The notes beneath the pieces were generated by a model. It worked only from the letters and a program-made list of their open reading frames with translations, was not told the DNA's origin and did no database searches. A stretch of 64,000 bases of DNA from Pleomorphomonas oryzae DSM 16300 (lineage in GTDB: Bacteria; Pseudomonadota; Alphaproteobacteria; Rhizobiales; Pleomorphomonadaceae). Positions 19,469 through 28,034 of this stretch are shown here, one piece after another. The stretch lies in the NCBI RefSeq assembly GCF_000422965.1, contig NZ_AUHB01000001.1, forward strand, positions 186,001-250,000, written 5' to 3'. The first letter of the stretch is position 1; each line of letters opens with the position of its first letter. Both the position numbers and the translations under genes were made by a program.

Positions 19469-19786
19469 GCTGGTCTAGAGAGCATCGTCAACGTTACCGC
19501 ATTTTGGGAGGACTCTCGCGAAGTCCGGACCTAACGAAAGGCAGAGGCGATCGCCATTTTTCCGTCTCTTCCGCCGGATTCTCTCGGTTCGATAGCAACG
19601 TCAGGCTGTATATTACAGGGATAACCCCTACCTTCTACCAAATTCGAAACGTTACGCTTCTGCCTTTCGTCCAACTATGCTAAGAGGTGCGCCGAACGCC
19701 GGCCGGATACGCCGGAGAGGACGCGTTCGCCTCGAATCCTCTGCCCGCCCAGGCGGGAACACAGCATCGACAAGCAGGATGCCGCC
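19469..19786 (+). other. Intergenic region upstream of cellobiose phosphorylase
   Basis: No gene seen. It contains two direct copies of AACGTTAC (19490-19497 and 19648-19655) 158 bp apart, the second inside a near-palindrome GAAACGTTACG. The AT-rich stretch TGTATATTAC near 19608 could hold a -10 element. Control by a LacI-type regulator with looping is possible but unproven. Confidence 0.45.
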
Positions 19787-22231
19787 ATGAAGTATGGTTA
19801 TTTCGACGACAAAGCCCGCGAGTATGTGATCACCCGGCCGGATACGCCGCTGCCGTGGATCAACTACATCGGCTGCCAGGGCTATTTCGGCATCCTGTCC
19901 GCGACCGGCGGCGGCTATTCCTACTATCGCGATGCTCGTCTGCGTCGTTTGACGCGCGGCCGTTATAACAACGTGCCGGCCGATTTCGGCGGCCGCTACG
20001 TCTACGTTCGCGACAACACCAGCGGCGACTACTGGTCGCCGTCGTGGATGCCGACCCAGTCGGACCTTGAGGATTATAGCTGCCGGCACGGCATGGGATA
20101 CTCCACCATCTCGGCCAAGCGCTCGGGCATCCGCACCGCCACCCGCTATTTCGTGCCGCTGGATGAGACGCTGGAAATCTGGCAGACGACGGTCACCAAC
20201 GAGCGGCTGACGCCGGCTGACGTGTCGATCTTCTCGTCGGTGGAATTCTGCCTGTGGGAAGCCAACGACGACGCCACCAACTATCAGCGCAACCTCTCCA
20301 CCGGCCAGGTCGAGGTTGAAGACGAGGTCATCTACCACAAGACCGAGTACCGCGAGCGCCGCAACCACTTCGCCTGGTTTTCCTGCTCGGAGCCGCTCGC
20401 CGGGTTCGATACGCAGCGTGAAAGCTTCCTTGGGCCGTGGCGCGGCTGGAACCGTCCGGTGGCAGTCGAGGAAGGCAAGTCGCGCAATTCGATCGCCCAT
20501 GGCTGGTCGCCGATGGGCTCGCACCATGTGAAACTGACGCTCGCCCCCGGCGAGAGCCGAGAGATCATCTACGTGCTCGGCTATCACGAGAATCCCAACG
20601 AACAGAAGTTCGACCCGCCGGGCTCGCAGACCATCAACAAGACGACGGTCAAGCCGATCATCGCCAAGTATCGCGACGCCAAGAAGGTAGAAGCGGCCTT
20701 CGCGGCGCTCGGCAAGCACTGGGATGAGCTGCTCGGTGTGTATCAGGTCGCCTCGCCGGACGAGCATGCCAACCGCATGGTCAACATCTGGAACGCCTAC
20801 CAGTGCATGGCCACCTTCAACATGTCGCGCTCGGCTTCGTCGTTCGAGACCGGCATCGGCCGTGGCCTCGGCTTCCGCGATTCCAACCAGGACCTTCTCG
20901 GCTTCGTGCACATGGTGCCGTCGCGGGCCCGCGAGCGCATTCTAGACCTTGCGGCGACGCAGCTTTCTAGCGGTGGCGCCTACCATCAGTACCAGCCGCT
21001 GACCAAGAAGGGTAACAACGACATCGGCGGCGATTTCAACGACGATCCGCATTGGCTGATCATCGGCGTTGCCGCCTATCTCAAGGAGACCGGTGACTTC
21101 TCGATCCTTGAGGAGCCCGTCGTGTTCGACAACCAGCCGGGCACCGAGGCACCGCTCTACGAGCATCTCCGCCGCTCGATCCAATATGCGCTCGACCGGC
21201 TCGGCCCGCACGGCCTGCCGCTGATCGGCCGCGCCGACTGGAACGACTGCCTCAACCTCAATTGCTTCTCCGACACGCCCGGCCAGTCATTCCAGACGAC
21301 CACCAGCAAGGACGGCAAGGTTGCGGAATCCGTGTTCATCGGCGCGCTGATGGTGCTGTCAGCCCGCGAGCTCTCCGCTCTGGCAAACCAGGTCGGCAAG
21401 GCCGATGACGCCACCTTCTATGCCGACGTCGCCAAGAAGATGGACGAGACCGTCCGTACCCATGGCTGGGATGGCGAGTGGTTTGTCCGCGCCTATGACG
21501 ACTTCGGCCGCAAGATCGGCTCGAAGGAGAATGAAGAAGGCAAGATCTTCATCGAGTCGCAGGGTTTCGCGGCACTGGCCGGCATCGGCGTCGACGACGG
21601 CAAGGCCCGCTCGGCACTCGACGCGGTGCGCAAGCATCTCGCCACTCCACATGGCATCGTACTGCAGCAGCCGGCCTACAGCCGCTACTACATCGAGTAT
21701 GGCGAGATCTCGACCTACCCGCCCGGCTATAAGGAAAACGCCGGCATCTTCTGCCACAACAATCCCTGGGTGATCATCGGCGAAGTGGTGCTGGGCAACG
21801 GCGACGCGGCCTTCGACTACTACAGCCGCATCTCGCCGTCGGTACGCGAGAACATCTCGGACGTCCATCGTCTCGAGCCCTATGTCTACGCCCAGATGAT
21901 CGCCGGCCGCGATGCGCCGACGCACGGCGAGGCCAAGAACTCCTGGCTGACCGGTACGGCGGCCTGGAACTACTATGCCATCACCCAGTGGATCCTGGGC
22001 ATTCGCCCCGAATACACCGGCCTGCGCATTGCACCGGTGGTGCCAGAGCGCTGGACCGGCTTCACGGCGAGCCGCGTCTTCCGGGGCGTCACCTATGATA
22101 TCTCGATCAAGCGGAACGGTGCCGGCAACAAGGTGTCGCTCATCGTCGATGGCAAGCCTGTCGATGGCGACATCGTGCCGCCGCCGGCCAAGGGCGTCAA
22201 AACGGTGAAGGTCGAGGCCGTCCTCGGCTGA
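19787..22231 (+). CDS. Cellobiose phosphorylase (GH94)
   Basis: Cytoplasmic phosphorylase that splits cellobiose with phosphate into glucose-1-phosphate and glucose (EC 2.4.1.20). The 814 residues match the family. Throughout it follows the Cellvibrio-type enzyme as I remember it: YGYFDDKAREYVIT, YNNVPADFGGRYVYV, VEFCLWEANDDATNYQRNLS, FETGIGRGLGFRDSNQDLLG and LPLIGRADWNDCLNLNCFS. The Asp of DWNDC (about D487) is the expected general acid. ATG 19787 has AGCAGGA upstream. No signal peptide, so cellobiose must be imported, yet no transporter is adjacent. A strong terminator follows. Confidence 0.94.
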   Translation: MKYGYFDDKAREYVITRPDTPLPWINYIGCQGYFGILSATGGGYSYYRDARLRRLTRGRYNNVPADFGGRYVYVRDNTSGDYWSPSWMPTQSDLEDYSCRHGMGYSTISAKRSGIRTATRYFVPLDETLEIWQTTVTNERLTPADVSIFSSVEFCLWEANDDATNYQRNLSTGQVEVEDEVIYHKTEYRERRNHFAWFSCSEPLAGFDTQRESFLGPWRGWNRPVAVEEGKSRNSIAHGWSPMGSHHVKLTLAPGESREIIYVLGYHENPNEQKFDPPGSQTINKTTVKPIIAKYRDAKKVEAAFAALGKHWDELLGVYQVASPDEHANRMVNIWNAYQCMATFNMSRSASSFETGIGRGLGFRDSNQDLLGFVHMVPSRARERILDLAATQLSSGGAYHQYQPLTKKGNNDIGGDFNDDPHWLIIGVAAYLKETGDFSILEEPVVFDNQPGTEAPLYEHLRRSIQYALDRLGPHGLPLIGRADWNDCLNLNCFSDTPGQSFQTTTSKDGKVAESVFIGALMVLSARELSALANQVGKADDATFYADVAKKMDETVRTHGWDGEWFVRAYDDFGRKIGSKENEEGKIFIESQGFAALAGIGVDDGKARSALDAVRKHLATPHGIVLQQPAYSRYYIEYGEISTYPPGYKENAGIFCHNNPWVIIGEVVLGNGDAAFDYYSRISPSVRENISDVHRLEPYVYAQMIAGRDAPTHGEAKNSWLTGTAAWNYYAITQWILGIRPEYTGLRIAPVVPERWTGFTASRVFRGVTYDISIKRNGAGNKVSLIVDGKPVDGDIVPPPAKGVKTVKVEAVLG

Positions 22232-22257
22232 CCACCAACGCCAGAGAATAAAATGGG

Positions 22258-22287
22258 AAAGGGCGCCCTCGGAGGCGCCCTTTTCTT
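22258..22287 (+). terminator. Rho-independent terminator after cellobiose phosphorylase
   Basis: Stem AAAGGGCGCC (22258-22267) with GGCGCCCTTT (22274-22283), loop CTCGGA, tail TTTTCTT. Ten base pairs, GC-rich, 26 bp after the stop: a textbook terminator. Confidence 0.88.
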
Positions 22288-22315
22288 ATGCACTAAGGCA
22301 AGCCGATCGATCTCC

Positions 22316-22329
22316 ATTGGGCGCCCAAT
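22316..22329. promoter_or_regulatory. 14-bp perfect palindrome upstream of the PAS gene
   Basis: ATTGGGCGCCCAAT is fully self-complementary, 184 bp ahead of the PAS gene start. It could be a regulator site; no cognate protein is evident. Confidence 0.35.
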
Positions 22330-22513
22330 CGTATGAAAGCTCATTTCAACGGATTGAACTACAGTTTGTCCGTTCGCCAAAACGCGTGAGTCTATATACG
22401 TAATATTACCTTTTTGCCTTGCCGAACCGTCATATTCTTGACGCGTTATTCTTTGTTTACGACTACCCAGCCATGGTTACATTGTTATTGTCTGGTTTAT
22501 CGAGGTGCAGCTT

Positions 22514-23038
22514 ATGAAGCCGCGCGTTCAACCAACTTCCGAAGAAATTACATTCCTACCCGACGAAATCATTGTTTCCAAAACCGACCTCAAGGGACGG
22601 ATTACTTACGCAAACGCCACGTTCTCGAAGATCTGCGGTTACAGCCGCGCCGAGCTCATGAATGCGCCGCACTCGATTATCCGGCACCCCGACATGCCGC
22701 GTTGTGTCTTTAAACTTCTCTGGGACCAGCTTGGCGAAGAGCGCGAAATCTTCGCCTACGTGAAAAATATGGCACGCACCGGCGCGTTCTATTGGGTGTT
22801 TGCCCACGTCACGCCGTCATTCGACAATGCCGGCAAGGTCAACGGTTATCACTCCAGCCGCCGCGTGCCGGATCGGCGCGTCGTCCGAGAGGTCATTGAG
22901 CCTCTCTACGGCGAGTTACTTCGGACCGAGGCGTCACACGCCAGTGCCAAAGAGGGGCTCGTCGCCTCGTTCGCCCAGCTCATGCATGTCGTAAAATCGA
23001 AAGCCGCCAGTTATGACGAACTCATCTTCTCGCTTTGA
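22514..23038 (+). CDS. Aer-type PAS sensor protein (CetB-like)
   Basis: A 174-residue soluble PAS protein resembling the N-terminal redox sensor of the aerotaxis receptor Aer and the Campylobacter CetB protein. The Aer-type motif RHPDMP is at 57-62, giving R57, H58 and D60 at the same numbers as the FAD-binding residues of E. coli Aer; [10 protein letters not shown] and [10 protein letters not shown] follow. The Trp found before VKN in Aer (W79) is replaced by Ile here. ATG 22514 has GAGG 8 nt upstream. The stop overlaps the start of the MCP gene by 26 bp, so the two proteins are probably co-translated and act as one receptor. Confidence 0.87.
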   Translation: MKPRVQPTSEEITFLPDEIIVSKTDLKGRITYANATFSKICGYSRAELMNAPHSIIRHPDMPRCVFKLLWDQLGEEREIFAYVKNMARTGAFYWVFAHVTPSFDNAGKVNGYHSSRRVPDRRVVREVIEPLYGELLRTEASHASAKEGLVASFAQLMHVVKSKAASYDELIFSL

Positions 23039-24632
23039 AGCGTTCGCCCCCGGCGCGGCGGTCATTCTGCTGCTGGTCGGCGCTGTCGGCGCCCTGGTGG
23101 CCGAAATGCCAACTCTTGCGCTTCTGTCTATCGCCGGCGCGATCATTGGCGCCGCGGTAGGTCTGGTCTTGTCCCTGCGCCTCTTCGGGGCGATCGAACG
23201 ATCGGCCAACGTGGCCCGCGCGCTCGGAAAGGGTGATTTCGAAACACGCGATCTGGTCTTTGACCAATGGGGTCAGGCTGGCGAGCTTGCCGAAGCCATC
23301 AACGACATGGCTGACCACATCGATGCCTTCGTGCGCGAGGCCAGCGCGGCCATGGAGGCCGTCCGTCTGAACCGCTACTATCGCCGCATCCTGCCAAACG
23401 GCATGCACGGCGCGTTGCTCCGCGCCTCGAATACCATCAACGACGCCACGGACATGATCCAGGATCGTGTCGAAGCCTTCGAAGCATCGACCGACGAGTT
23501 CGGTGCCACCATCAATTCCATCGTGGACAGCCTCGTCGGCGCTTCGCGCGACATGGGCGGCGCGGCAACCCGCCTCGGCGAGGGAGCCAGTTCGACCGGC
23601 CAGCGCGCCAGCGATGCGGCCTCAAGTTCAAGCATGGCGTCAAGCGACGTGCAGCGGGTTGCCCATGCTGCGACACAGCTCAGCGACTCCGCTCGTGATG
23701 TCGGCCGAGAGATCGGACGCTCCGCCGCCATCGCCAAGGATGCCGTTGCGCGCGCCGAGGAGACCAAGCGCATCGTCGACGGTCTTTCCGAAGCCGCAGA
23801 GAAGATCGGCGCGGTCATTGGCCTGATCGAGCAAGTGGCCGGCCAGACCAACCTCTTGGCCCTCAACGCCACTATCGAGGCGGCGCGCGCCGGCGAAGCA
23901 GGCAGGGGATTTGCGGTCGTTGCGCAGGAGGTGAAAGCACTCGCCTCACAGACTGCAGCCGCCACCAGTGAGATTACCCGGCATATTTCGGAAGTGCAGA
24001 CTGCAACCCGCGCCGCCGTTGGCAGCATTATCGGTATTGGCGGCACCATCGCCGAGATCGATGCGATTACCGCCGACATGCGCGGCTCCATCGAGGCGCA
24101 GATCGCCGCCACGACGGAGATCGCTCAAGGCGTCAGCAATGCCTCGGAAGGAACCAGACAGGTGTCCGATCGGATTTCGGGCATCACGGGCATTGCCCGC
24201 GAGACATCGGCGCTGGCCCAGAATCTGTTTTCCACCTCGGGCACTCTATCGGCCGAGGGTGATCGGCTGGCGGTCACCGTTCGCGAGTTCCTGGTCAGAC
24301 TGCGGCGCGGGCCGCTTGACCGTCGTCAGGCGGCGGAGCGTGTGCCGGGTGGTCATGTCGTTACGATCGCCTCGCCGAGAGGCAAGGCCAAGGCGACCTG
24401 CGTTGACATTTCCATGACCGGCGGCCGATTTGCTGGTGAGCTACCGCCCCTCATGATCGGCGACGAGGTCCACATCACCGGCGAGACGGATATCGACTTG
24501 CCGGCCACGATACGCTGGATTCGGGGCAGCGAGGTCGGCGTCGAATTCAGGCTTGCCGAAATGAAGGCGGCGGCCTCGGAGCGTCTGCGCAAGCTGGTAA
24601 GCAGAGGCAAGACAGTCGCCGCCGCCGCTTGA
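23013..24632 (+). CDS. Methyl-accepting chemotaxis protein with C-terminal PilZ domain (CetA-like)
   Basis: A 539-residue MCP. Two adjacent hydrophobic segments (about 14-31 and 33-56) form a membrane hairpin without a periplasmic domain, then HAMP (57-108) and the signalling hairpin tip near 270-310 ([20 protein letters not shown], then [15 protein letters not shown]). The last 100 residues form a PilZ domain with DISMTGG, but no exact RxxxR precedes it, so c-di-GMP binding is doubtful. It lacks its own sensor domain; the overlapping PAS gene upstream supplies one, as in CetA/CetB. ATG 23013 lies inside the PAS gene in another frame. Confidence 0.88.
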   Translation: MTNSSSRFEAFAPGAAVILLLVGAVGALVAEMPTLALLSIAGAIIGAAVGLVLSLRLFGAIERSANVARALGKGDFETRDLVFDQWGQAGELAEAINDMADHIDAFVREASAAMEAVRLNRYYRRILPNGMHGALLRASNTINDATDMIQDRVEAFEASTDEFGATINSIVDSLVGASRDMGGAATRLGEGASSTGQRASDAASSSSMASSDVQRVAHAATQLSDSARDVGREIGRSAAIAKDAVARAEETKRIVDGLSEAAEKIGAVIGLIEQVAGQTNLLALNATIEAARAGEAGRGFAVVAQEVKALASQTAAATSEITRHISEVQTATRAAVGSIIGIGGTIAEIDAITADMRGSIEAQIAATTEIAQGVSNASEGTRQVSDRISGITGIARETSALAQNLFSTSGTLSAEGDRLAVTVREFLVRLRRGPLDRRQAAERVPGGHVVTIASPRGKAKATCVDISMTGGRFAGELPPLMIGDEVHITGETDIDLPATIRWIRGSEVGVEFRLAEMKAAASERLRKLVSRGKTVAAAA

Positions 24633-24690
24633 GGGCAGCGCCGTTCTTGAGGGATGAGGGCGTATGCCTTGCCTGGCACCGCCTTGGCAT

Positions 24691-25203
24691 TCACTGCCGT
24701 TCAAGGCGGAGATGGGCGATTTCACCGAAGCGTCCGACCTCGGCGAGCTTCAGCGTCCGTGGCCGCGCTGCGGCTGGATAAAGCGGAATGCCTCCGCCGA
24801 GGATGACCGGGACGATGAATTGATCGAGCCGGTCGAGCGCATCGCGGTCGATGAAAGCCTGCTGCAGCTGACCGCCGCCGACGATCCAGACGTTCTGCTT
24901 GGCGCCGGCCCGCAGGTGCTCGATCAGGGCGTCGACGCCCTTCGTCCATATCTCGGCATCGGCCGGTAGATCGGTGATCTGGTGGGACGTAACGACAATC
25001 AGACGCTTGCCGGCATATGGCCATGCCGGCATGGACCGTCGGCAGACCTCATAGGTGTTGCGCCCCATCACCAGCGTGCCGATGCCGGCATAGAAGTCCT
25101 CGTAGCCCGCGTCTTCCGCCGGATAGGGATCGAGGAAGGAGAAGCTGTGGTCGGGGCCGGCGATGTAGCCGTCAAGCGTCGAGGCGATGTATCCGCAGAT
25201 CAT
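24691..25203 (-). CDS. Dihydrofolate reductase-like / RibD C-terminal domain protein
   Basis: A 170-residue protein of the RibD_C/DHFR-like fold (YyaP/YwjB type). It begins MICGYIASTLDGYIAGPD, has GTLVMGRNTYEV and IWVVGG-type WIVGGGQLQQAF for NADPH binding, and ends within PLYPAAARPRTL. True folate-reductase activity is not established for this subfamily, and the folA catalytic-residue pattern is not evident. ATG 25203 has GGAG 8-9 nt upstream. It is a single gene, convergent with the MCP gene. Confidence 0.85.
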   Translation of the reverse strand: MICGYIASTLDGYIAGPDHSFSFLDPYPAEDAGYEDFYAGIGTLVMGRNTYEVCRRSMPAWPYAGKRLIVVTSHQITDLPADAEIWTKGVDALIEHLRAGAKQNVWIVGGGQLQQAFIDRDALDRLDQFIVPVILGGGIPLYPAAARPRTLKLAEVGRFGEIAHLRLERQ

Positions 25204-25271
25204 GTCGGGTCTCCGATTTTGGCTGCTGGATAGTATCGGCAGCCCTACCGGATCCCGTCAGCAGTCCCTGA

Positions 25272-26150
25272 TCAACGTCGATCGCCGATGAAATCGCGAT
25301 GCCGCTGCAGGCGGTGCTCCAGTCCACGCACGGCAAGCGACAGCGATACCGTCATCAACAGATAGACATAGGCGACGACGTTATAGGTCTCGAAGAACAG
25401 AAACGTGCCCGACGAATAGACCTTGCCGAGCTGCGTCACGTCTTGCACGCCGAGCACGGAAACCAGCGAGGAATCCTTCAGCATCGCCACGAAGTCATTG
25501 CCGAGCGGCGGCAGTACCGTACGAAAGGCCTGCGGCAGGATGATCAAGCGAAAGACCTTGAAACGACTGAGACCCAACGCCTTGGCCGCTTCGATCTGGC
25601 CGCGATCGACCGACTGAAGGCCGGCACGGAAGATTTCCGACAGAAATGCCGAATAGGAGATGACTAGCGCCACCACCGCTCGCCATAGAAGATCGAAGTC
25701 GCGAACGCTGGCTTGCCCGATGAGTCCGATGGCTTGCAGGGGCGCCGTGATGAGATTCCAAAGGACGATCAGCGCCGGCGCGGCGACGAAGGCCATATAA
25801 AACAGCAAGACCAAGACGGGCACGCCGCGGATGATCTCGACGTAGAAGGTGGCCGCCTCGCGCAGGAGGCGATGCCTCGACAAGCCGGCCGACGCGATGC
25901 CGAGGCCGATGACGCAGGCGAACGCGTAAGCGATGACCGTCACGAAGACGGTCACCCAAATGCCGCTCGCCACGGCCCCGAAGATGACGCGGTAGCTTGC
26001 GCTCGAACCGATGACGAGTCCAAAGGCAATCGCGAGGAGGATCGCCGCGAGCAGCCACCAAGGCAGTTCGCGGCGACGGGTCTCTTTTAAGGTCAAGGCC
26101 GGCTCAGTTCTGGCTCTTGTAGTCGTAGAGCCACTTCTTGTTGAGGGCAT
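25272..26150 (-). CDS. Polar amino-acid ABC transporter permease (HisM/GlnP family)
   Basis: Inner-membrane permease, up to 292 residues. Hydrophobic segments start at about residue 31; the EAA-loop is EAAKALGLSRFKVFRLIILPQAFR, then PPLGNDFVAMLKDSSLVSVL, a hallmark of the His/Glu/Gln family. The longest frame starts at ATG 26150, overlapping the binding-protein gene by 47 bp; a TTG at 26096, 7 bp after that gene's stop, is an equally plausible start and would remove 18 hydrophilic residues. It forms an operon with the binding protein. No ATPase gene lies next to it, so the ATPase is supplied from elsewhere or by a shared subunit. Confidence 0.9.
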   Translation of the reverse strand: MPSTRSGSTTTRARTEPALTLKETRRRELPWWLLAAILLAIAFGLVIGSSASYRVIFGAVASGIWVTVFVTVIAYAFACVIGLGIASAGLSRHRLLREAATFYVEIIRGVPVLVLLFYMAFVAAPALIVLWNLITAPLQAIGLIGQASVRDFDLLWRAVVALVISYSAFLSEIFRAGLQSVDRGQIEAAKALGLSRFKVFRLIILPQAFRTVLPPLGNDFVAMLKDSSLVSVLGVQDVTQLGKVYSSGTFLFFETYNVVAYVYLLMTVSLSLAVRGLEHRLQRHRDFIGDRR

Positions 26151-26904
26151 CCAGCGTGCCGTCGGCCTTCATGGAGGCGATGGCGGCATTGATCGGCGCC
26201 GTGAGATCGGACCCCTTCTTCAGGATGAAGCCGAACTCCTCGCGGCCGAGCGGTCCGCCAACCACCTTGAAAGCACCAGGCTGGGCGCCGATGTAGCCAT
26301 CGGCCGACGTCTTGTCCATCAGCACCGTGTCGACATCGCCGGCCTTGAGCGCCTGCACCGAAGCCCCGAAGGTTTCGAACAGCTTGATGCGCGGATTCTT
26401 CTCATTGCCGTCAAGCACACTGTAGACGGCAACGTAGAAATTGGTGGTGCCAGGCTGGGCACCGACCAGACCGTCCTTCAAGGCGGCAAAGGTCGGACCG
26501 TCGGTGAAGCGCTTCTCATCGGCGCGCACCAGCATGAGCTGCTCGGAGACCATGTAAGGGTCGGAGAAGTCGATCTGCTGCTTGCGCTCGTCGTTGATGG
26601 TGATGCCATCCATGCCGACATCGAACTGGCCATCGCGGATCGCCTGGATCATGGCGTCCCAGGAGGTCAGCTTCCACTCAACCTTGGCGTTGAGACGCTT
26701 GCCGATCTCGTTGAACGCATCATATTCCCAGCCGATGCCCTGCCCCGTCTTGGGATCGGCGAAATTGAGCGGCACGTAGGCGTTTTCGGTTACCGCGATG
26801 ATGGTGCGACCTTTGAGGTCGGGAAGGTCGGCCGCGCTGGCCTGAGATACGAGAGCCGACAACAAAACCGCCGCGGCCGCGGCCGCGTTTGCAATAATCT
26901 GCAC
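26104..26904 (-). CDS. Polar amino-acid ABC transporter substrate-binding protein
   Basis: Periplasmic binding protein of the SBP_bac_3 family, 266 residues, with a signal peptide ending about QASA-ADLP. Family blocks are WEYDAFNEIGKRL, AIRDGQFDVGMDGITI, ERKQQIDFSDPY and AQPGTTNFY. GTG 26904 is the start: GGAGG lies 8 nt upstream. The ligand is an amino acid or similar small amine; the exact specificity is not readable. Transcribed ahead of the permease. Confidence 0.92.
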   Translation of the reverse strand: MQIIANAAAAAAVLLSALVSQASAADLPDLKGRTIIAVTENAYVPLNFADPKTGQGIGWEYDAFNEIGKRLNAKVEWKLTSWDAMIQAIRDGQFDVGMDGITINDERKQQIDFSDPYMVSEQLMLVRADEKRFTDGPTFAALKDGLVGAQPGTTNFYVAVYSVLDGNEKNPRIKLFETFGASVQALKAGDVDTVLMDKTSADGYIGAQPGAFKVVGGPLGREEFGFILKKGSDLTAPINAAIASMKADGTLDALNKKWLYDYKSQN

Positions 26905-27041
26905 GAAAGGATCCTCCGTCGCTGAGGTAGCCGGAACGAGATCCCTCCGTTACCGGCGCGTGACGGCCACTATTGGCTTTTTCGCGCAAGGCTGGCAAGG
27001 GTTTACTTGCCGTCGTTCCGGCTAGAAAAGCGCCGGGTCGT

Positions 27042-27392
27042 TCAGTCCCGCGTCACCGGCAACCCCTGCATCCGCCACGCCGTGATGCCGCCACCCATGT
27101 GACCGTCCACGGCGTGCCCGGCCGACTTGCACCAAGCGAGCGCCTGCCCCGATCGACCGCCGGAAAGGCAATAGAAAATCACCGGCTTATCGGTTGGCAG
27201 AGCACCGGCCCAGGTTGCCAGTTCCGAGAGTGGCTGGTGGACGGCGCCGGGAATGTGCCCCTCATTCCACTCATGCGCTTCGCGCACGTCAACGAGATGG
27301 ATGGCCTTGCGGTCCAGCAGCTCTTCAACTTCCTGCGGCGACAGTGTCTTGGATTCATTGCGGGCAAACAGGGAAACCATGGAGAAGCCCAT
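27042..27392 (-). CDS. Rhodanese-like sulfurtransferase
   Basis: Single-domain rhodanese of 116 residues. The active-site loop is YCLSGGRSG with the catalytic Cys at residue 75, and the upstream LVDVREAHEWNEGHIPGA is the usual CH2A motif. It is predicted to carry persulfide sulfur, for example from sulfide oxidation to thiosulfate or cyanide. The start could be ATG 27392 or 27380; neither ribosome binding site is strong. Its neighbour upstream on the same strand is a SqrR/BigR-like persulfide repressor, so the pair probably forms a small persulfide-response locus. Confidence 0.9.
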   Translation of the reverse strand: MGFSMVSLFARNESKTLSPQEVEELLDRKAIHLVDVREAHEWNEGHIPGAVHQPLSELATWAGALPTDKPVIFYCLSGGRSGQALAWCKSAGHAVDGHMGGGITAWRMQGLPVTRD

Positions 27393-27416
27393 CTTACATT
27401 TCTGTTGGGTTATTAA

Positions 27417-27432
27417 ATTCGTATAGACTAAT
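27417..27432. promoter_or_regulatory. Candidate SqrR-type operator upstream of rhodanese
   Basis: ATTC-N8-TAAT (27417-27432) differs at one base from the ATTC-N8-GAAT pattern I recall for SqrR sites, 25 bp ahead of the rhodanese start in an AT-rich stretch. A related ATTC-containing site (27884-27900) lies before the repressor gene. Confidence 0.4.
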
Positions 27433-27481
27433 ATTAAGCATCAGTCAAGGAAACTACCTACTCGAGACATCCCACCGTCTA

Positions 27482-27847
27482 TCAGCTTTTTCTAGCCGCG
27501 CCTTGGGCGGCAGGAGCGCAGTAGAGCTCGTATAGCAGACCGATCAACCGGCGCGCGTTGTCGGAGGCGAGACGATAATAGATGGTCTGCGCTTCTCGGC
27601 GGGTCGCAACGATGCCGAGATCCCGCAGACGAGCCAGATGCTGCGATAGCGCCGACTGACCAAGGCCGACGGCTTCGGCAAGTGCCCCCACCGACATCTC
27701 ATTGTCGACAAGACGGCAGAGCACCATCAATCGCTTGGTTTGGCCCAGCGCCGATAGCAGACGAGCCGCTTCCTCGGCCCGCGTCTCCATCAGGTCGACC
27801 GGATTGCCGAAAGAGTCGCACAGGTTGGATTCGCCAGGCATCGACAT
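27482..27847 (-). CDS. ArsR-family persulfide-sensing repressor (SqrR/BigR-like)
   Basis: Winged-helix repressor of 121 residues. Cys44 (RLMVLCRL) and Cys110 (LYELYCAP) are 66 apart, as are C41 and C107 of Rhodobacter SqrR that form a tetrasulfide bridge; an extra N-terminal Cys10 matches C9. The recognition helix is LGQSALSQHLARLRDLG. ATG 27847 is chosen because GAGAGG lies 9 nt upstream; longer in-frame starts at 27880 and 27907 run through the AT-rich promoter. With the rhodanese gene downstream, the likely role is derepression by persulfide or sulfane sulfur. Confidence 0.87.
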   Translation of the reverse strand: MSMPGESNLCDSFGNPVDLMETRAEEAARLLSALGQTKRLMVLCRLVDNEMSVGALAEAVGLGQSALSQHLARLRDLGIVATRREAQTIYYRLASDNARRLIGLLYELYCAPAAQGAARKS

Positions 27848-27883
27848 GATCTGAAGCCTCTCATATTTTATAAAGCTCATAAT

Positions 27884-27900
27884 ATTCAAATATACGCAAT
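27884..27900. promoter_or_regulatory. Candidate autoregulatory site of the SqrR-like gene
   Basis: ATTCAAATATACGCAAT, 37-53 bp upstream of the chosen start, shares ATTC-N2-ATA-N-AC with the site before the rhodanese gene. Weak evidence, based on similarity of two AT-rich sequences. Confidence 0.3.
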
Positions 27901-28034
27901 TTGGCAATTCGCTTTGTGTCGCTCACTCTTTTTGGTATGTCACCGGCAATGCCGGTCGCGACGATTTAGGGAAATATTATCAAAGAGACGGATATCGTCG
28001 GCTGTTCAAATATCAGGTGGCGAGCGTCGGTGTC

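Noticed and set aside
19652-20911. 419-codon minus-strand frame
   Set aside because: Antisense to cellobiose phosphorylase.
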